From Spirulina subsalsa PCC 9445 (GTDB taxonomy: Bacteria > Cyanobacteriota > Cyanobacteriia > Cyanobacteriales > Spirulinaceae), in contig NZ_JH980292.1 in the NCBI RefSeq assembly GCF_000314005.1, positions 2,001,725-2,065,724 on the forward strand: a DNA stretch of 64,000 nucleotides. The letters are read 5' to 3'. The notes under the pieces are model-generated. The model saw nothing but the letters and a program-made list of their open reading frames with translations, was not told the DNA's origin and did not search any database. The position numbers and the translations under genes were made by a program. Below, one piece after another: positions 55,603-63,799 of this stretch. Positions within the stretch are counted from its first letter, which is position 1. Each line of letters opens with the position of its first letter.

Positions 55603-57555
55603 ATGTCCTACGAACCCCTGCATCACAAATATAGACCCCAAACCTTCGCGGAATTAGTCGGACAAGAGGCGATCGCACAAACCCTCACCAATGCCCTCAA
55701 CACCTCCCGCATTGCCCCCGCCTACCTCTTTACCGGACCGCGAGGCACCGGGAAAACCTCCTCCTCCCGCATCCTCGCCAAGTCCCTCAACTGCTTAAAA
55801 TGCGATCGCCCCACCCCCACCCCTTGCGGTCAATGCGAAACCTGTCGTCAAATCACCCAAGGTTCCGCCATGGACGTGATCGAAATTGACGCAGCCAGTA
55901 ACACCGGAGTAGACAACATCCGAGAAATCATCGAACGCGCCCAATTTGCCCCCGTCCAATGTCGTTACAAAGTATATGTCATTGATGAATGCCATATGCT
56001 CAGTGTTCCCGCCTTTAATGCCCTCCTCAAAACCCTAGAAGAACCCCCGCCCCGCGTCGTCTTTGTCCTCGCCACCACCGACCCCCAACGGGTTTTAACC
56101 ACCATTATTTCCCGGTGTCAACGCTTTGACTTTCGCCGTATTCCCCTCACCGCAATGGTCAAACACCTAACCCAAATTGCCCAAAATGAAGCCATTGCCA
56201 TTGCAGCCGATGCCCTAACCTTAGTCGCCCAAATTGCCAACGGCGGTCTAAGAGATGCCGAAAGTTTATTAGATCAACTGAGTCTTTTATCTGGAGAAAT
56301 TACCGTCGAAAAAGTCTGGGACTTAGTAGGAGCAGTGCCAGAACAAGATTTATTAAAGCTCATTCAGTCCATCCGTAGTAATCAAGTTGAAGCCGTTATT
56401 ACCCAATGTCGTCATCTCATGGATCGGGGACGAGAACCTCTCATCGTCCTACAAAATCTCGCCACCTTTTACTTAAACTTACTCCTAGCCAAAACCTCCC
56501 CCCAAAATTACCATTTAGTCCCCGTCACAGCCCCCACTTGGCAAGCCCTCTGTGAAGAAGGAAAACATTGGCATCTCGAAACCATTTTACAGGGACAACA
56601 AAAACTCAAAGACAGTGAAATTCAACTCAAAAATACCACCCAGCCCCGTCTGTGGTTAGAAGTCACCCTCTTAGGTCTGTTACCCTCTGCTTTAACCCCT
56701 CCTCCGGCTTCCCCTCAACCTACTCCTCGGGTACAAGCACCCCCTACACCCACCCCCCAAACCCCACCCCCCAAACCCCACCCCCCCCAAGAAGAGAAAA
56801 TCACCAAGGGAAAAGCAGATATTGCCCCCGCTGCCCCAAACCCCAAACCCCAAACCCCTGCTCCGTCTGCACCCTCTGCGGCCGCAACCGAAGAGGAAAT
56901 CCTCCAGCGACGAATTCAACAATTCTGGCAACAGATTCTAGACCTTTTACCATCCGCCCCGAGTGCCTTATTGAAACAACATTGCACCATCCTACACTTC
57001 GACCTAGAAGATGGTGTGGTCTATCTTTCCATACCTAGTCCGGGATTATTGAAGATGGCTCAAGCACAAATCAAAGACATTGAACTTGCTTTTGAGAAAG
57101 TTTTTCATCAAAAACTCAAAATCCAGTTACAAATCACGCCCAAATCCCCTCCTCCTGCTGCCACCTCATCTCCCAAAGTGACACCACCCCCCGTTTCTCC
57201 TCCCCCAGCACCAGAACCCCAGAATGGGAATGGTAAGCAATTTACAGGAAATGGCGCATCCCGTCAGGTTAATCAGAACCATAGTAGTAGTCCTCCCGTC
57301 CTCCCCCCCAAGACTCCCCCAGCCTCCCCCCCCACTCCTCCCATTATGCCAACCACAGAGGAGGACGACGAAGAAGACGACGAAGACATGAAACAAGCCC
57401 TGCAACAAGTCCTCAAAATGTTTTCCGGTGAGATTTTGAATTTAGAACAAGAGATTCTCCCATCCACTGGAGGCCTAGTCACCGTTACAGATGACCCCGA
57501 ATTTATCCCCGATAGTGACGAGGAGCGAGAAGACCCCGAGGATATGCCATTCTGA
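55603..57555 (+). CDS. dnaX: DNA polymerase III subunit gamma/tau
   Basis: 650 residues. The P-loop GPRGTGKTSSSRILAKSLNC, the zinc module with four cysteines (CLKC, CGQCETC) and DECHML identify the AAA+ clamp-loader motor (about 1-360). A long Pro-rich linker (about 365-425 and 520-590) and an acidic stretch EEDDEEDDED precede the C-terminus. No intein is present. No slippery frameshift heptamer was seen, so a separate gamma form is not obvious. Confidence 0.94.
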   Translation: MSYEPLHHKYRPQTFAELVGQEAIAQTLTNALNTSRIAPAYLFTGPRGTGKTSSSRILAKSLNCLKCDRPTPTPCGQCETCRQITQGSAMDVIEIDAASNTGVDNIREIIERAQFAPVQCRYKVYVIDECHMLSVPAFNALLKTLEEPPPRVVFVLATTDPQRVLTTIISRCQRFDFRRIPLTAMVKHLTQIAQNEAIAIAADALTLVAQIANGGLRDAESLLDQLSLLSGEITVEKVWDLVGAVPEQDLLKLIQSIRSNQVEAVITQCRHLMDRGREPLIVLQNLATFYLNLLLAKTSPQNYHLVPVTAPTWQALCEEGKHWHLETILQGQQKLKDSEIQLKNTTQPRLWLEVTLLGLLPSALTPPPASPQPTPRVQAPPTPTPQTPPPKPHPPQEEKITKGKADIAPAAPNPKPQTPAPSAPSAAATEEEILQRRIQQFWQQILDLLPSAPSALLKQHCTILHFDLEDGVVYLSIPSPGLLKMAQAQIKDIELAFEKVFHQKLKIQLQITPKSPPPAATSSPKVTPPPVSPPPAPEPQNGNGKQFTGNGASRQVNQNHSSSPPVLPPKTPPASPPTPPIMPTTEEDDEEDDEDMKQALQQVLKMFSGEILNLEQEILPSTGGLVTVTDDPEFIPDSDEEREDPEDMPF

Positions 57556-57732
57556 ACGCAAAAAAAAGAGGGGACTGGCTGCTATCTCTAACCCGTCCCG
57601 CTAATTCATTCAATCTCAATGAGAGGAGAACACTCCGTTCACTATAACCTTGTTGAAAATATATGTCAACTATATTGATAAAAATTCTCAACTTAAGGCA
57701 CAATCAGTTTACCGCGCCTCCGCTCCCTATTC

Positions 57733-57776
57733 CATAACTCCCCAATCCCCCGATGGAATAAAAGCCGCCCAATAAA
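57733..57776 (-). pseudogene. 3' end of a CHAT gene, 44-bp fragment (left copy of direct repeat)
   Basis: The minus strand encodes FYWAAFIPSGDWGVM followed by E and a stop, the characteristic end of CHAT-domain proteins. It is identical over 44 bases to 63806-63849, the end of the CHAT gene at the right edge. Both copies have the same orientation, about 6.1 kb apart. Confidence 0.75.
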
Positions 57777-57781
57777 TTAGT

Positions 57782-57964
57782 GCCAATATTTGCGATCGCG
57801 TCGGTGCCGATGTAACCCAAGTTGCCCAAGGCATTGGTTTAGACTCCCGCATTGGCACAAAATTCCTCCAAGCGGGGTTAGGTTGGGGGGGATACGGTCG
57901 GAATTATTTAGACCGCGAGGCCGCAGAAGTGGCTGGTTTCCGCTATGTCGGGATTGGTCATTAA
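57782..57964 (+). pseudogene. Remnant of a UDP-glucose 6-dehydrogenase gene
   Basis: An open stretch of 61 codons encodes [19 protein letters not shown], then [17 protein letters not shown], and ends [20 protein letters not shown] with a stop. The first parts match the middle of UDP-glucose 6-dehydrogenases; the final residues fit the family C-terminus. The catalytic-cysteine region that should follow GWGG is missing, so there has been an internal deletion as well as loss of the 5' end. It adjoins the CHAT fragment by five bases. Confidence 0.78.
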
Positions 57965-57996
57965 GTCCTGAATATTCCACGGTTTTGGATGTCAAT

Positions 57997-58054
57997 AACC
58001 GGGTTTCTGTCGAGGAAACCCGGTTTCAAGCATGAGGTCAGAAACCGGGTTTTT
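57997..58054. repeat. Palindromic AACCGGGTTTC repeat cluster
   Basis: AACCGGGTTTC (57997-58007) pairs with GAAACCCGGTT (58015-58025) around seven bases, and AGAAACCGGGTTTTT follows at 58040. A further AACCCGGTTTCTTG lies at 58384. This is a palindromic repeat type seen in cyanobacterial genomes. Confidence 0.65.
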
Positions 58055-58139
58055 AACAAAAATGTTGCAAAATTCCCCTTCCTCGCTTGCAGGGAGGGGA
58101 TGGATAGCAACCCAGCAATATACTGAGCGACAGCGAATC

Positions 58140-58348
58140 CATGCTAAGATAAATAGATCTTGACCACTAACTCCCAAAGCGAAAACCAAGCTAAAAAGGG
58201 CTGTGTTGCAAGAGAAAATTTGGGTCTTAGGAACTAGGACTTCTGCCTGGGGAGGGAAGATAAGACTCGCTATATTTCGGTATAGAAAGCACTTCCCATT
58301 GAATCAGGAAGCTCCATCCTCGCGCCTCGGCAGAGTGGGGTAGTTCAC
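58140..58348 (+). mobile_element. IS200/IS605-type right end with possible omega-RNA region, tnpB absent
   Basis: The end is GAATCAGGAAGCTCCATC ... GAGTGGGGTAGTTCAC (58301-58348), the usual terminal hairpin of cyanobacterial IS605-group elements. About 150 bases upstream could be the 3' part of tnpB and its overlapping guide-RNA region; one frame reads SENQAKKGCVARENLGLRN and then a stop. No full TnpB remains. The bases after TTCAC would be the guide position in a TnpB system. Confidence 0.5.
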
Positions 58349-58540
58349 CACAGCTTGGAGGCACTCATGAGAGAATGAACGCAACCCGGTTTCTTGCTGT
58401 GGTTAGTCTGTGTTCCCCAAGTGGTTGGTGCGTCAGCAAGATCACAGTTCTTGGTTATGTCACCTCAATTATTCGGTCAACGCACCCTACCGCGCCCTAC
58501 TCTGTTCTAGATTATAAGCTAATACCAATAATCTTTAAAA
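58349..58540. other. Gap before the restriction-modification genes
   Basis: AT-rich, no gene recognised. It contains AACCCGGTTTC (58384) and presumably the promoter of the downstream operon. Confidence 0.35.
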
Positions 58541-59416
58541 ATGAATCAAAAATATAACTCATTTAGAGATTATAAACCAGATGGTCATAATTGGATCACC
58601 TTAGCAAGTGGTGAGTATTACCCAGATATTTTAAAAGATGCTTGTGATTTGTATCAGCCCGTATTAGTGTTATTTGGGCAATTGGTTAAATCCTCTGAAT
58701 CTTCCATCAGATTATACGGTCTTATTTCAGAAGTTAATAGCCAATGGATGAGGGTACAACTTTGTAGAGTTTTTCGGAAATATGTTAGTCCTTCAACACC
58801 TGTTGAGATGCTAAAAAAGAAGAAAAAAGCTAAAGAAATTGCCGAACAGTTTGGACATAAATTTAGACCAATCCAAGAAGTGCAAGCTTCATTTTCATCT
58901 CGTCCGGTACGGGATGAGGCTTTATGTGCTTTGTTGTGGGAATATAAAGACAGAGGGAAAAAAGGTTATGATTTAACGCAAAGATTATTTGATTTATTTC
59001 GCAGTTATTTTCCTGAGTTGAATATTCAGGGACCAGAGAGGGCAGGCAAAGATATTCTATTAGGAGATATTTTCCAAGATTATCCTAATCCTAAACGTCC
59101 TGTAGATTTCGTTATTTATGATCAGGAAAACACAGTTTTAGCTATTGGATTAGCAAGATATGATTCTGATCGGGGTGGCGCGCAGGAGGATGATCGTACA
59201 GGTGGTTATAACAATTGTGCAAACGAAATATTAAATTATACTCAAATCCATCAACTCAAAACCAAAATACTTTTTATTAACGATGGGCCGGGTTTATTAT
59301 TGGGTTCAATGTGGGACGATTATTCGTCAATCGAAGAAAGTTGGACTCAGAAAATTATGGTGCTTACGTTAAGAATGATTCCCGAACGTTTAACCATTGA
59401 GTGGCTATATTCTTAA
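58541..59416 (+). CDS. Probable type II restriction endonuclease
   Basis: 291 residues, AT-rich gene. It is immediately upstream of a DNA methyltransferase (21 bases) on the same strand. The C-terminal half holds PVDFVIYDQENTVLAIGLAR and YDSDRGGAQEDDRTGGYNN, reminiscent of a PD-(D/E)xK core where the strand normally carrying ExK reads LAIGLARYD. I recognise no characterised enzyme. The assignment rests mainly on the pairing. The methyltransferase is downstream, so the nuclease is made first, which usually needs extra control. Confidence 0.65.
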   Translation: MNQKYNSFRDYKPDGHNWITLASGEYYPDILKDACDLYQPVLVLFGQLVKSSESSIRLYGLISEVNSQWMRVQLCRVFRKYVSPSTPVEMLKKKKKAKEIAEQFGHKFRPIQEVQASFSSRPVRDEALCALLWEYKDRGKKGYDLTQRLFDLFRSYFPELNIQGPERAGKDILLGDIFQDYPNPKRPVDFVIYDQENTVLAIGLARYDSDRGGAQEDDRTGGYNNCANEILNYTQIHQLKTKILFINDGPGLLLGSMWDDYSSIEESWTQKIMVLTLRMIPERLTIEWLYS

Positions 59417-59437
59417 TAATGTAGGAGGACAACACAC

Positions 59438-60748
59438 ATGGCTACAGGTATTTCTAAAACAAAATGGACAGGGGACACTATTTGCAATGAAGAGTTCATG
59501 CAAAACCCATCAATCCCTTCTCTGGCTTACAAAGGTAAATTATCTGAATCTGACATTTTAGATTTACCTTATGAAGACGCTTTACTATTTAAACAAATTG
59601 GCAAGCCTTACAACCAATTGTATTATGGGGATAATTTACCCATTCTTTTATCTTTTCTTAAAAACAACGAAATCAAAGGCAACATAAATCTGATATATAT
59701 TGATCCACCTTTTGCGACTAAAAGTGTATTTCAATCTCGCTCTCAAACTGACGCTTATTGTGATTTGTTGGCAGGAACTAATTATATTGAATTTATGAGG
59801 AGACGGCTAGTTGTTCTCCGAGAACTATTAGCAGACAATGGCTCTATTTATGTCCATTTAGATTCTAACATGATTTTTTATATCAAAATTATAATGGATG
59901 AGATTTTTGGAGTTCAAAATTTTAGGAGTTTGATTACCCGAAAAAAATGTAATCCTAAAAATTACACCAAGAAGAATTACGGAAATATATCAGATTTTAT
60001 TTTGTTTTATACAAAATCCGATAATTACATTTGGCATCGTCCATTTGACCAATGGACACCAGAAAAGGCAAAAAAAGAATATCAATATCTTGAAGCAGAA
60101 ACAGGTCGTTATTATAAAAAAGTACCGATTCACGCACCCGGAACAAGAAATGGTGAAACGGGTCAACCTTGGCGGGGTATGAGTCCTCCCGCCGGAAAAC
60201 ATTGGCAATTTAGCCCAAAAACTTTAGATGAAATGGATAAAAGGGGTGAAATATTTTGGTCAAAAAATGGCAATCCAAGACGGAAAATATATTTAGATCA
60301 AAGTCAAGGTATTCCAGTTCAAGATATTTGGTTAGATTATAAAGATCCTCATAATCAAAATATTAAAATCACAGGTTATCCTACGGAAAAAAATCCTGAT
60401 CTGTTAGCAAGAATTATTCAAGCATCTTCTAATGATAATGATTTGATTCTTGATTGTTTTGCCGGATCAGGTACAAGTTTAGATATTGCTTCTAAGTTAA
60501 ATCGTAAATGGATTGGTATTGATCAAAGCTTGGAAGCTATTAGAACAATTATCAATCGCTTTAAAAATGGATGTGATGTTATGGGAGATTTTGTCAGTGC
60601 TAATTGTAATAGGGAGGTCAAGAGAAGCCAACAATTATCAATTTTTGATAACAACATAAATTCAAAAAATACTGCATCAAATTTTACTGTATATTCTCTT
60701 AAATCCTTACAAAGTGACTTGTTTGATCTGGAAATTTATGAGGAATAA
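59438..60748 (+). CDS. Type II DNA methyltransferase, beta class (DPPF)
   Basis: 436 residues. Motif IV IYIDPPFATKS (89-92 = DPPF) precedes motif I DCFAGSGTSLDIASKLN (341-346 = FAGSGT), so the order is beta class; DPPF suggests N6-adenine. An AGGAGG ribosome-binding site precedes the ATG. The extended C-terminus (about 385-436) is specific. Its base composition is clearly AT-richer than the flanking genes, a sign of horizontal acquisition. It is paired with the nuclease upstream. Confidence 0.87.
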   Translation: MATGISKTKWTGDTICNEEFMQNPSIPSLAYKGKLSESDILDLPYEDALLFKQIGKPYNQLYYGDNLPILLSFLKNNEIKGNINLIYIDPPFATKSVFQSRSQTDAYCDLLAGTNYIEFMRRRLVVLRELLADNGSIYVHLDSNMIFYIKIIMDEIFGVQNFRSLITRKKCNPKNYTKKNYGNISDFILFYTKSDNYIWHRPFDQWTPEKAKKEYQYLEAETGRYYKKVPIHAPGTRNGETGQPWRGMSPPAGKHWQFSPKTLDEMDKRGEIFWSKNGNPRRKIYLDQSQGIPVQDIWLDYKDPHNQNIKITGYPTEKNPDLLARIIQASSNDNDLILDCFAGSGTSLDIASKLNRKWIGIDQSLEAIRTIINRFKNGCDVMGDFVSANCNREVKRSQQLSIFDNNINSKNTASNFTVYSLKSLQSDLFDLEIYEE

Positions 60749-61175
60749 GCTGTGGGGGAGAGTGGTCAGACTTCGACCGCTTGGAGTTGTTCGAGTGCTT
60801 ACAGTTTAGTAGAGTGTGTCAGACTTAAAATTGCTCTTCAAAGTCTATGAATTTTCCGTCTGACGCACCCCACCCCTAAAACCCTAAAACGGAGCTAACA
60901 ACTGTTTATTTGTCTCGCCAGTCTCCAGTCGCTAGATTAACGTTATCTCGCTGCTTTAAGTAATCGTTAATTGACTCAATACCCGACCCTTTTATAGAGG
61001 GAAGGAATGGGGATTTTGGAAGGTCAAATCATTCAATCTTCCCGATTTTAAGAGATACGACGCTTTTTCACAATTCGTTTAAACCCGCTATATAGCCAAC
61101 CTACCTGAGTCGTGCAAAAAAGGTTTGCCTGTAATCCAGATAGGACAATAGCCTAAAGTTCACGTTTCATTAGGA
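60749..61175. other. Intergenic region after the restriction-modification genes
   Basis: An imperfect inverted repeat GTGTGTCAGAC (60814-60824) with GTCTGACGCAC (60858-60868) lies here and may terminate transcription or be a small MITE. No gene was recognised in the remaining AT-rich DNA. Confidence 0.4.
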
Positions 61176-61490
61176 TCAGCTATATATTAATCCTACTACC
61201 GTTAATAATAGTACTAATAATACTATTAATACTACTACTGTTTTGATTAAAAATATTAATAATTTAATTAATCCTTCTACAATCCCTCCAAAGTTTCTGA
61301 TAAACAAAGAGATTGGATCTTCTTGGTTAATCCAGGCTATTATAATAGTTGTTCCACAAAATAAAAGTGTCAACGGAAAAATATATAGTTCTGGAATCCC
61401 ATAAAGCACCAAGACTTCTCCAGCACACCCCTCCAACACTACAGTTAGACCAGTTACAGTCGTGATTTCTCCACCTTTTTCACTCGACAT
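61176..61490 (-). CDS. Small membrane protein, second of two divergent from the STAND gene
   Basis: 104 residues. Two or three hydrophobic helices: about 28-52 (LYIFPLTLLFCGTTIIIAWI) and a very long run at about 68-102 rich in Leu, Val and Ile (LIKLLIFLIKTVVVLIVLL). The N-terminus is short and polar. A 20-bp tandem duplication covers the start codon (61472-61511). I recognise no family. It is on the same strand as the next small gene and may be a toxin-like or pore-type effector, by context only. Confidence 0.5.
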   Translation of the reverse strand: MSSEKGGEITTVTGLTVVLEGCAGEVLVLYGIPELYIFPLTLLFCGTTIIIAWINQEDPISLFIRNFGGIVEGLIKLLIFLIKTVVVLIVLLVLLLTVVGLIYS

Positions 61491-61537
61491 ACACCTTTTT
61501 CACTCGACATAGTTGTTCCACAAAATAAAAGTGTCAA
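61345..61537. repeat. 29-bp direct repeat and 20-bp tandem duplication around a small gene start
   Basis: ATAGTTGTTCCACAAAATAA...GTGTCAA occurs at 61345-61373 inside the 104-residue gene and again perfectly at 61509-61537 upstream of it. CACCTTTTTCACTCGACATA occurs twice in tandem at 61472-61491 and 61492-61511. Partial tandem duplication of the gene's 5' part is the simplest explanation. Confidence 0.8.
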
Positions 61538-61552
61538 TTTCAGTTATCTATT

Positions 61553-61777
61553 TTAAGCAATCAGAAGTTCTTCGAGTCCCATAGACGCTAGACCTTTTGC
61601 CACTAGACCCGTAATTCCCAATGCGGCAATGCCTCCCAACATTCCCCAAGGCCCCCCTAAAATGGCTAAAGCGGTCGTAATTGCGGCGGCACCGCTTAAC
61701 CCCGTTGTGGCCATTACAATGGTTAGAATGACCGCAGGAAGCCCTAATGCCGCTATCTTATCAATAACTTTGTCCAT
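61553..61777 (-). CDS. Small Gly/Ala-rich hydrophobic protein beside the STAND ATPase
   Basis: 74 residues from the ATG at 61777 (a TTG lies three codons upstream). It is almost wholly apolar with glycines: LPAVILTIVMATTGLSGAAAI, then LAILGGPWGMLGGIAALGITG, two membrane-spanning segments with Gly-rich small-xxx-small spacing. This resembles a small protein I have seen near NTPase conflict genes in cyanobacteria. Pore formation or membrane anchoring is a hypothesis. It is divergent from the ATPase gene. Confidence 0.6.
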   Translation of the reverse strand: MDKVIDKIAALGLPAVILTIVMATTGLSGAAAITTALAILGGPWGMLGGIAALGITGLVAKGLASMGLEELLIA

Positions 61778-61847
61778 TTGCCCCAACCTTTGAACTTTGC
61801 TCTACAATCTGATTCTTCCCCTGTTATAATCCCGTTTACTGACCGGA

Positions 61848-61936
61848 AATGTCGGCACTTTTTCCCCGACATTTGTAAAAAAACATTAAAAAAGTCGGAA
61901 TAAATCGGATAATGTCGGAATAAATCGGCGTATAAT
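61848..61936. promoter_or_regulatory. Operator-like repeats between small membrane genes and STAND gene
   Basis: Inverted repeat AATGTCGG (61848-61855) / CCGACATT (61866-61873), then two direct copies of GTCGGAATAAATCGG (61894-61908 and 61914-61928) at 20-bp spacing, then TATAAT (61931-61936) 23 bases before the ATG. All boxes share GTCGG. The last direct copy ends two bases before the -10 box, so a bound protein would block the promoter. The HTH-type N-terminus of the downstream protein could be the ligand, but this is a guess. Confidence 0.65.
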
Positions 61937-61959
61937 AAGTAAAACTTTTGGTTTCAAGT

Positions 61960-63069
61960 ATGGACACAGAAAAGCTTGTCTCGCTAGCCGACCATCTGGT
62001 TTTCACGCAAACAGGGAAACACCTCACCACCCTACAAAAAACAATTCTGCGTGAAACCTTCGGGAATCAGCCCTATTCCCGTATTGCCCGAGAATGTAAG
62101 TTTACTGAAGGTCATATCAGAGATGTGGCTTCAGACTTGTGGAAAATACTGTCGGATGGGTTTGGAGAGAAAATAAACAAATCCAATGTTTCCTCAATCC
62201 TAGAACGGGCAGTTTTTGCCTTTAACTCGCCCACATTCGGCGATAATACACAAATTCAAGAGTTTAATTTTTGCCCCGGCACCCATTCTACTGTACCGGA
62301 CTCTACACAAACCCCCGAACCCACAACCTTTCCCTGCAAAACATACCTGATTAGTACCCCAGAAGTTCCCCAATTCTTTGGACGCACTTCAGAACTCGAC
62401 ACCCTGAAACAGTACATCCTTAACCAACATTGTCGCCTCATCACGATTCAAGGACTAACTGGCATCGGGAAAACGGCCTTAACTCTGAAACTCCTTGAAG
62501 AAATTCAATCCCACTTTCACACTATCTATTACTCTAGTTTGCGCTTTTCCCCTCCCCTGACGGATACCCTCACTTCCCTCCTAAAATTCCTCACGGAAAC
62601 AGAAACGACTCCCCAAAACCCAGAACTTCAACTCCATCAACTGCTGGAATATCTGAAACAATACCCCACCTTGATTATTTGGGATGATGTGCAGCATCTC
62701 CTGAGTGCAGAACCCGGAGGACAGTGGAAATCGGAACGGGAAAATTATGAGTTTTTGTGCAAAGTGTTGGGGGAGGTGGCACATTGTAGCTGTGTGCTGT
62801 TGTTGAGTTGGGAACAACCGCTTACAGTGACGCAGTTGCAAAGCTGCTCCCCTCGGGTGAAGTCCTTGTCGTTGGGGGGTTTGGGAAAGGAGGCTGAGGA
62901 ACTTTTGCAGGCAATGGGACTCCGGGAGGAGGACTGGCAAGGGTTAATTGAAAAGAGTCAAGGGAATCCCCTGTGGTTGAAATTAATGGTAGATAGGATT
63001 GAAAAGCGGTTTGAGGGTAGGGTGCAGGAGTTTTTGTCCCATCGTTCGCTACAGTTGGATAAATGTTAA
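61960..63069 (+). CDS. vMAP-type HTH plus NB-ARC STAND ATPase, no C-terminal repeats
   Basis: 369 residues from the ATG at 61960. The N-terminal helix-turn-helix domain (about 1-85: ADHLVFTQTGKHLTTLQ; SRIARECKFTEGHIRDVASD) matches the vWA-MoxR-associated (vMAP) N-terminal domain. A linker leads to an NB-ARC module: Walker A GLTGIGKTALT (about 165-175), Walker B TLIIWDDVQ (about 238-246) and a winged-helix-like end. Relatives normally continue into WD40, TPR or pentapeptide repeats, or into an effector. Here the protein stops after the ATPase, so an effector would have to be separate. Neighbouring small membrane proteins, Uma2 and CHAT are candidates. Confidence 0.78.
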   Translation: MDTEKLVSLADHLVFTQTGKHLTTLQKTILRETFGNQPYSRIARECKFTEGHIRDVASDLWKILSDGFGEKINKSNVSSILERAVFAFNSPTFGDNTQIQEFNFCPGTHSTVPDSTQTPEPTTFPCKTYLISTPEVPQFFGRTSELDTLKQYILNQHCRLITIQGLTGIGKTALTLKLLEEIQSHFHTIYYSSLRFSPPLTDTLTSLLKFLTETETTPQNPELQLHQLLEYLKQYPTLIIWDDVQHLLSAEPGGQWKSERENYEFLCKVLGEVAHCSCVLLLSWEQPLTVTQLQSCSPRVKSLSLGGLGKEAEELLQAMGLREEDWQGLIEKSQGNPLWLKLMVDRIEKRFEGRVQEFLSHRSLQLDKC

Positions 63070-63184
63070 ATGGGATTGATAAAACCCCCATTGGGGATGA
63101 GGAAAATGATGCAAATCCTATCAGCTTATCCAGAGAGCGCGTTAACATGAGAGGAAACGAGCAAACCCATGCAATCGCGCTACC

Positions 63185-63742
63185 ATGACCCCAGCTATTA
63201 AACCCATTACTGATGCAGCATTAATGCAACTCAGTTCCCAAAATCCCGAACTGAGATTTGAACGCAATGCCGATGGTACTTTAATCACAATGCCACCAAC
63301 TGGAAAAATTTCTAGTAATCGAGAACTAAAAGCAGGTGCTTATTTATTCGCCTTTGTAGACTCTAATGAGTTAGGAGAAGTTTTTAGTTCGAGTGGGGGG
63401 TTTATACTTCCTAACGGTGCGTTATGCTCTCCTGATGTTGCTTTTATTGCCCGACAACGCCTACCAGAGGGATGGGATACTGGAGAAGACGAATTTTGCG
63501 ATATAGTCCCTGATTTTGTCATTGAAATTCGTTCTAAGACGGATAGTTTAACTAAGTTACAAGCAAAGATGGCAGAATATATCGACAATGGGGTGAAATT
63601 AGGATGGTTAATCGACCGCATCAATCGTCGTGCTTTTGTTTATCGTGGTGATGGTTCGATTACGCAATATCCAGAGAATGTAATGCTAGAAGGAGAAGAT
63701 GTGATTCCGGGTTTTACCGTCGCTTTGCAAAAATTGTTGTAG
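63185..63742 (+). CDS. Uma2 (DUF820) PD-(D/E)xK-fold protein
   Basis: 185 residues. The core strand SPDVAFIARQRLP and EIRSKTDSLTKLQAKMAEYI with GVKLGWLIDRINRRAFVY match Uma2 proteins. Conserved Asp and Glu are in the nuclease positions, with R/K in the third. These genes are abundant in cyanobacteria and have no settled function. It is 115 bases after the STAND gene on the same strand. Confidence 0.85.
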   Translation: MTPAIKPITDAALMQLSSQNPELRFERNADGTLITMPPTGKISSNRELKAGAYLFAFVDSNELGEVFSSSGGFILPNGALCSPDVAFIARQRLPEGWDTGEDEFCDIVPDFVIEIRSKTDSLTKLQAKMAEYIDNGVKLGWLIDRINRRAFVYRGDGSITQYPENVMLEGEDVIPGFTVALQKLL

Positions 63743-63799
63743 TCGTAGTAGGGTGGGCAGTGCATCAGTCTCCTGGGAATATTCTTCAATTAGTGACGT

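Noticed and set aside
55603-57555. Intein in dnaX
   Set aside because: The P-loop and following motifs run on without insertion; the protein has normal length.
58375-58557. 60-codon frame before the restriction gene
   Set aside because: No ribosome-binding site, overlaps the restriction gene start and contains a repeat motif.
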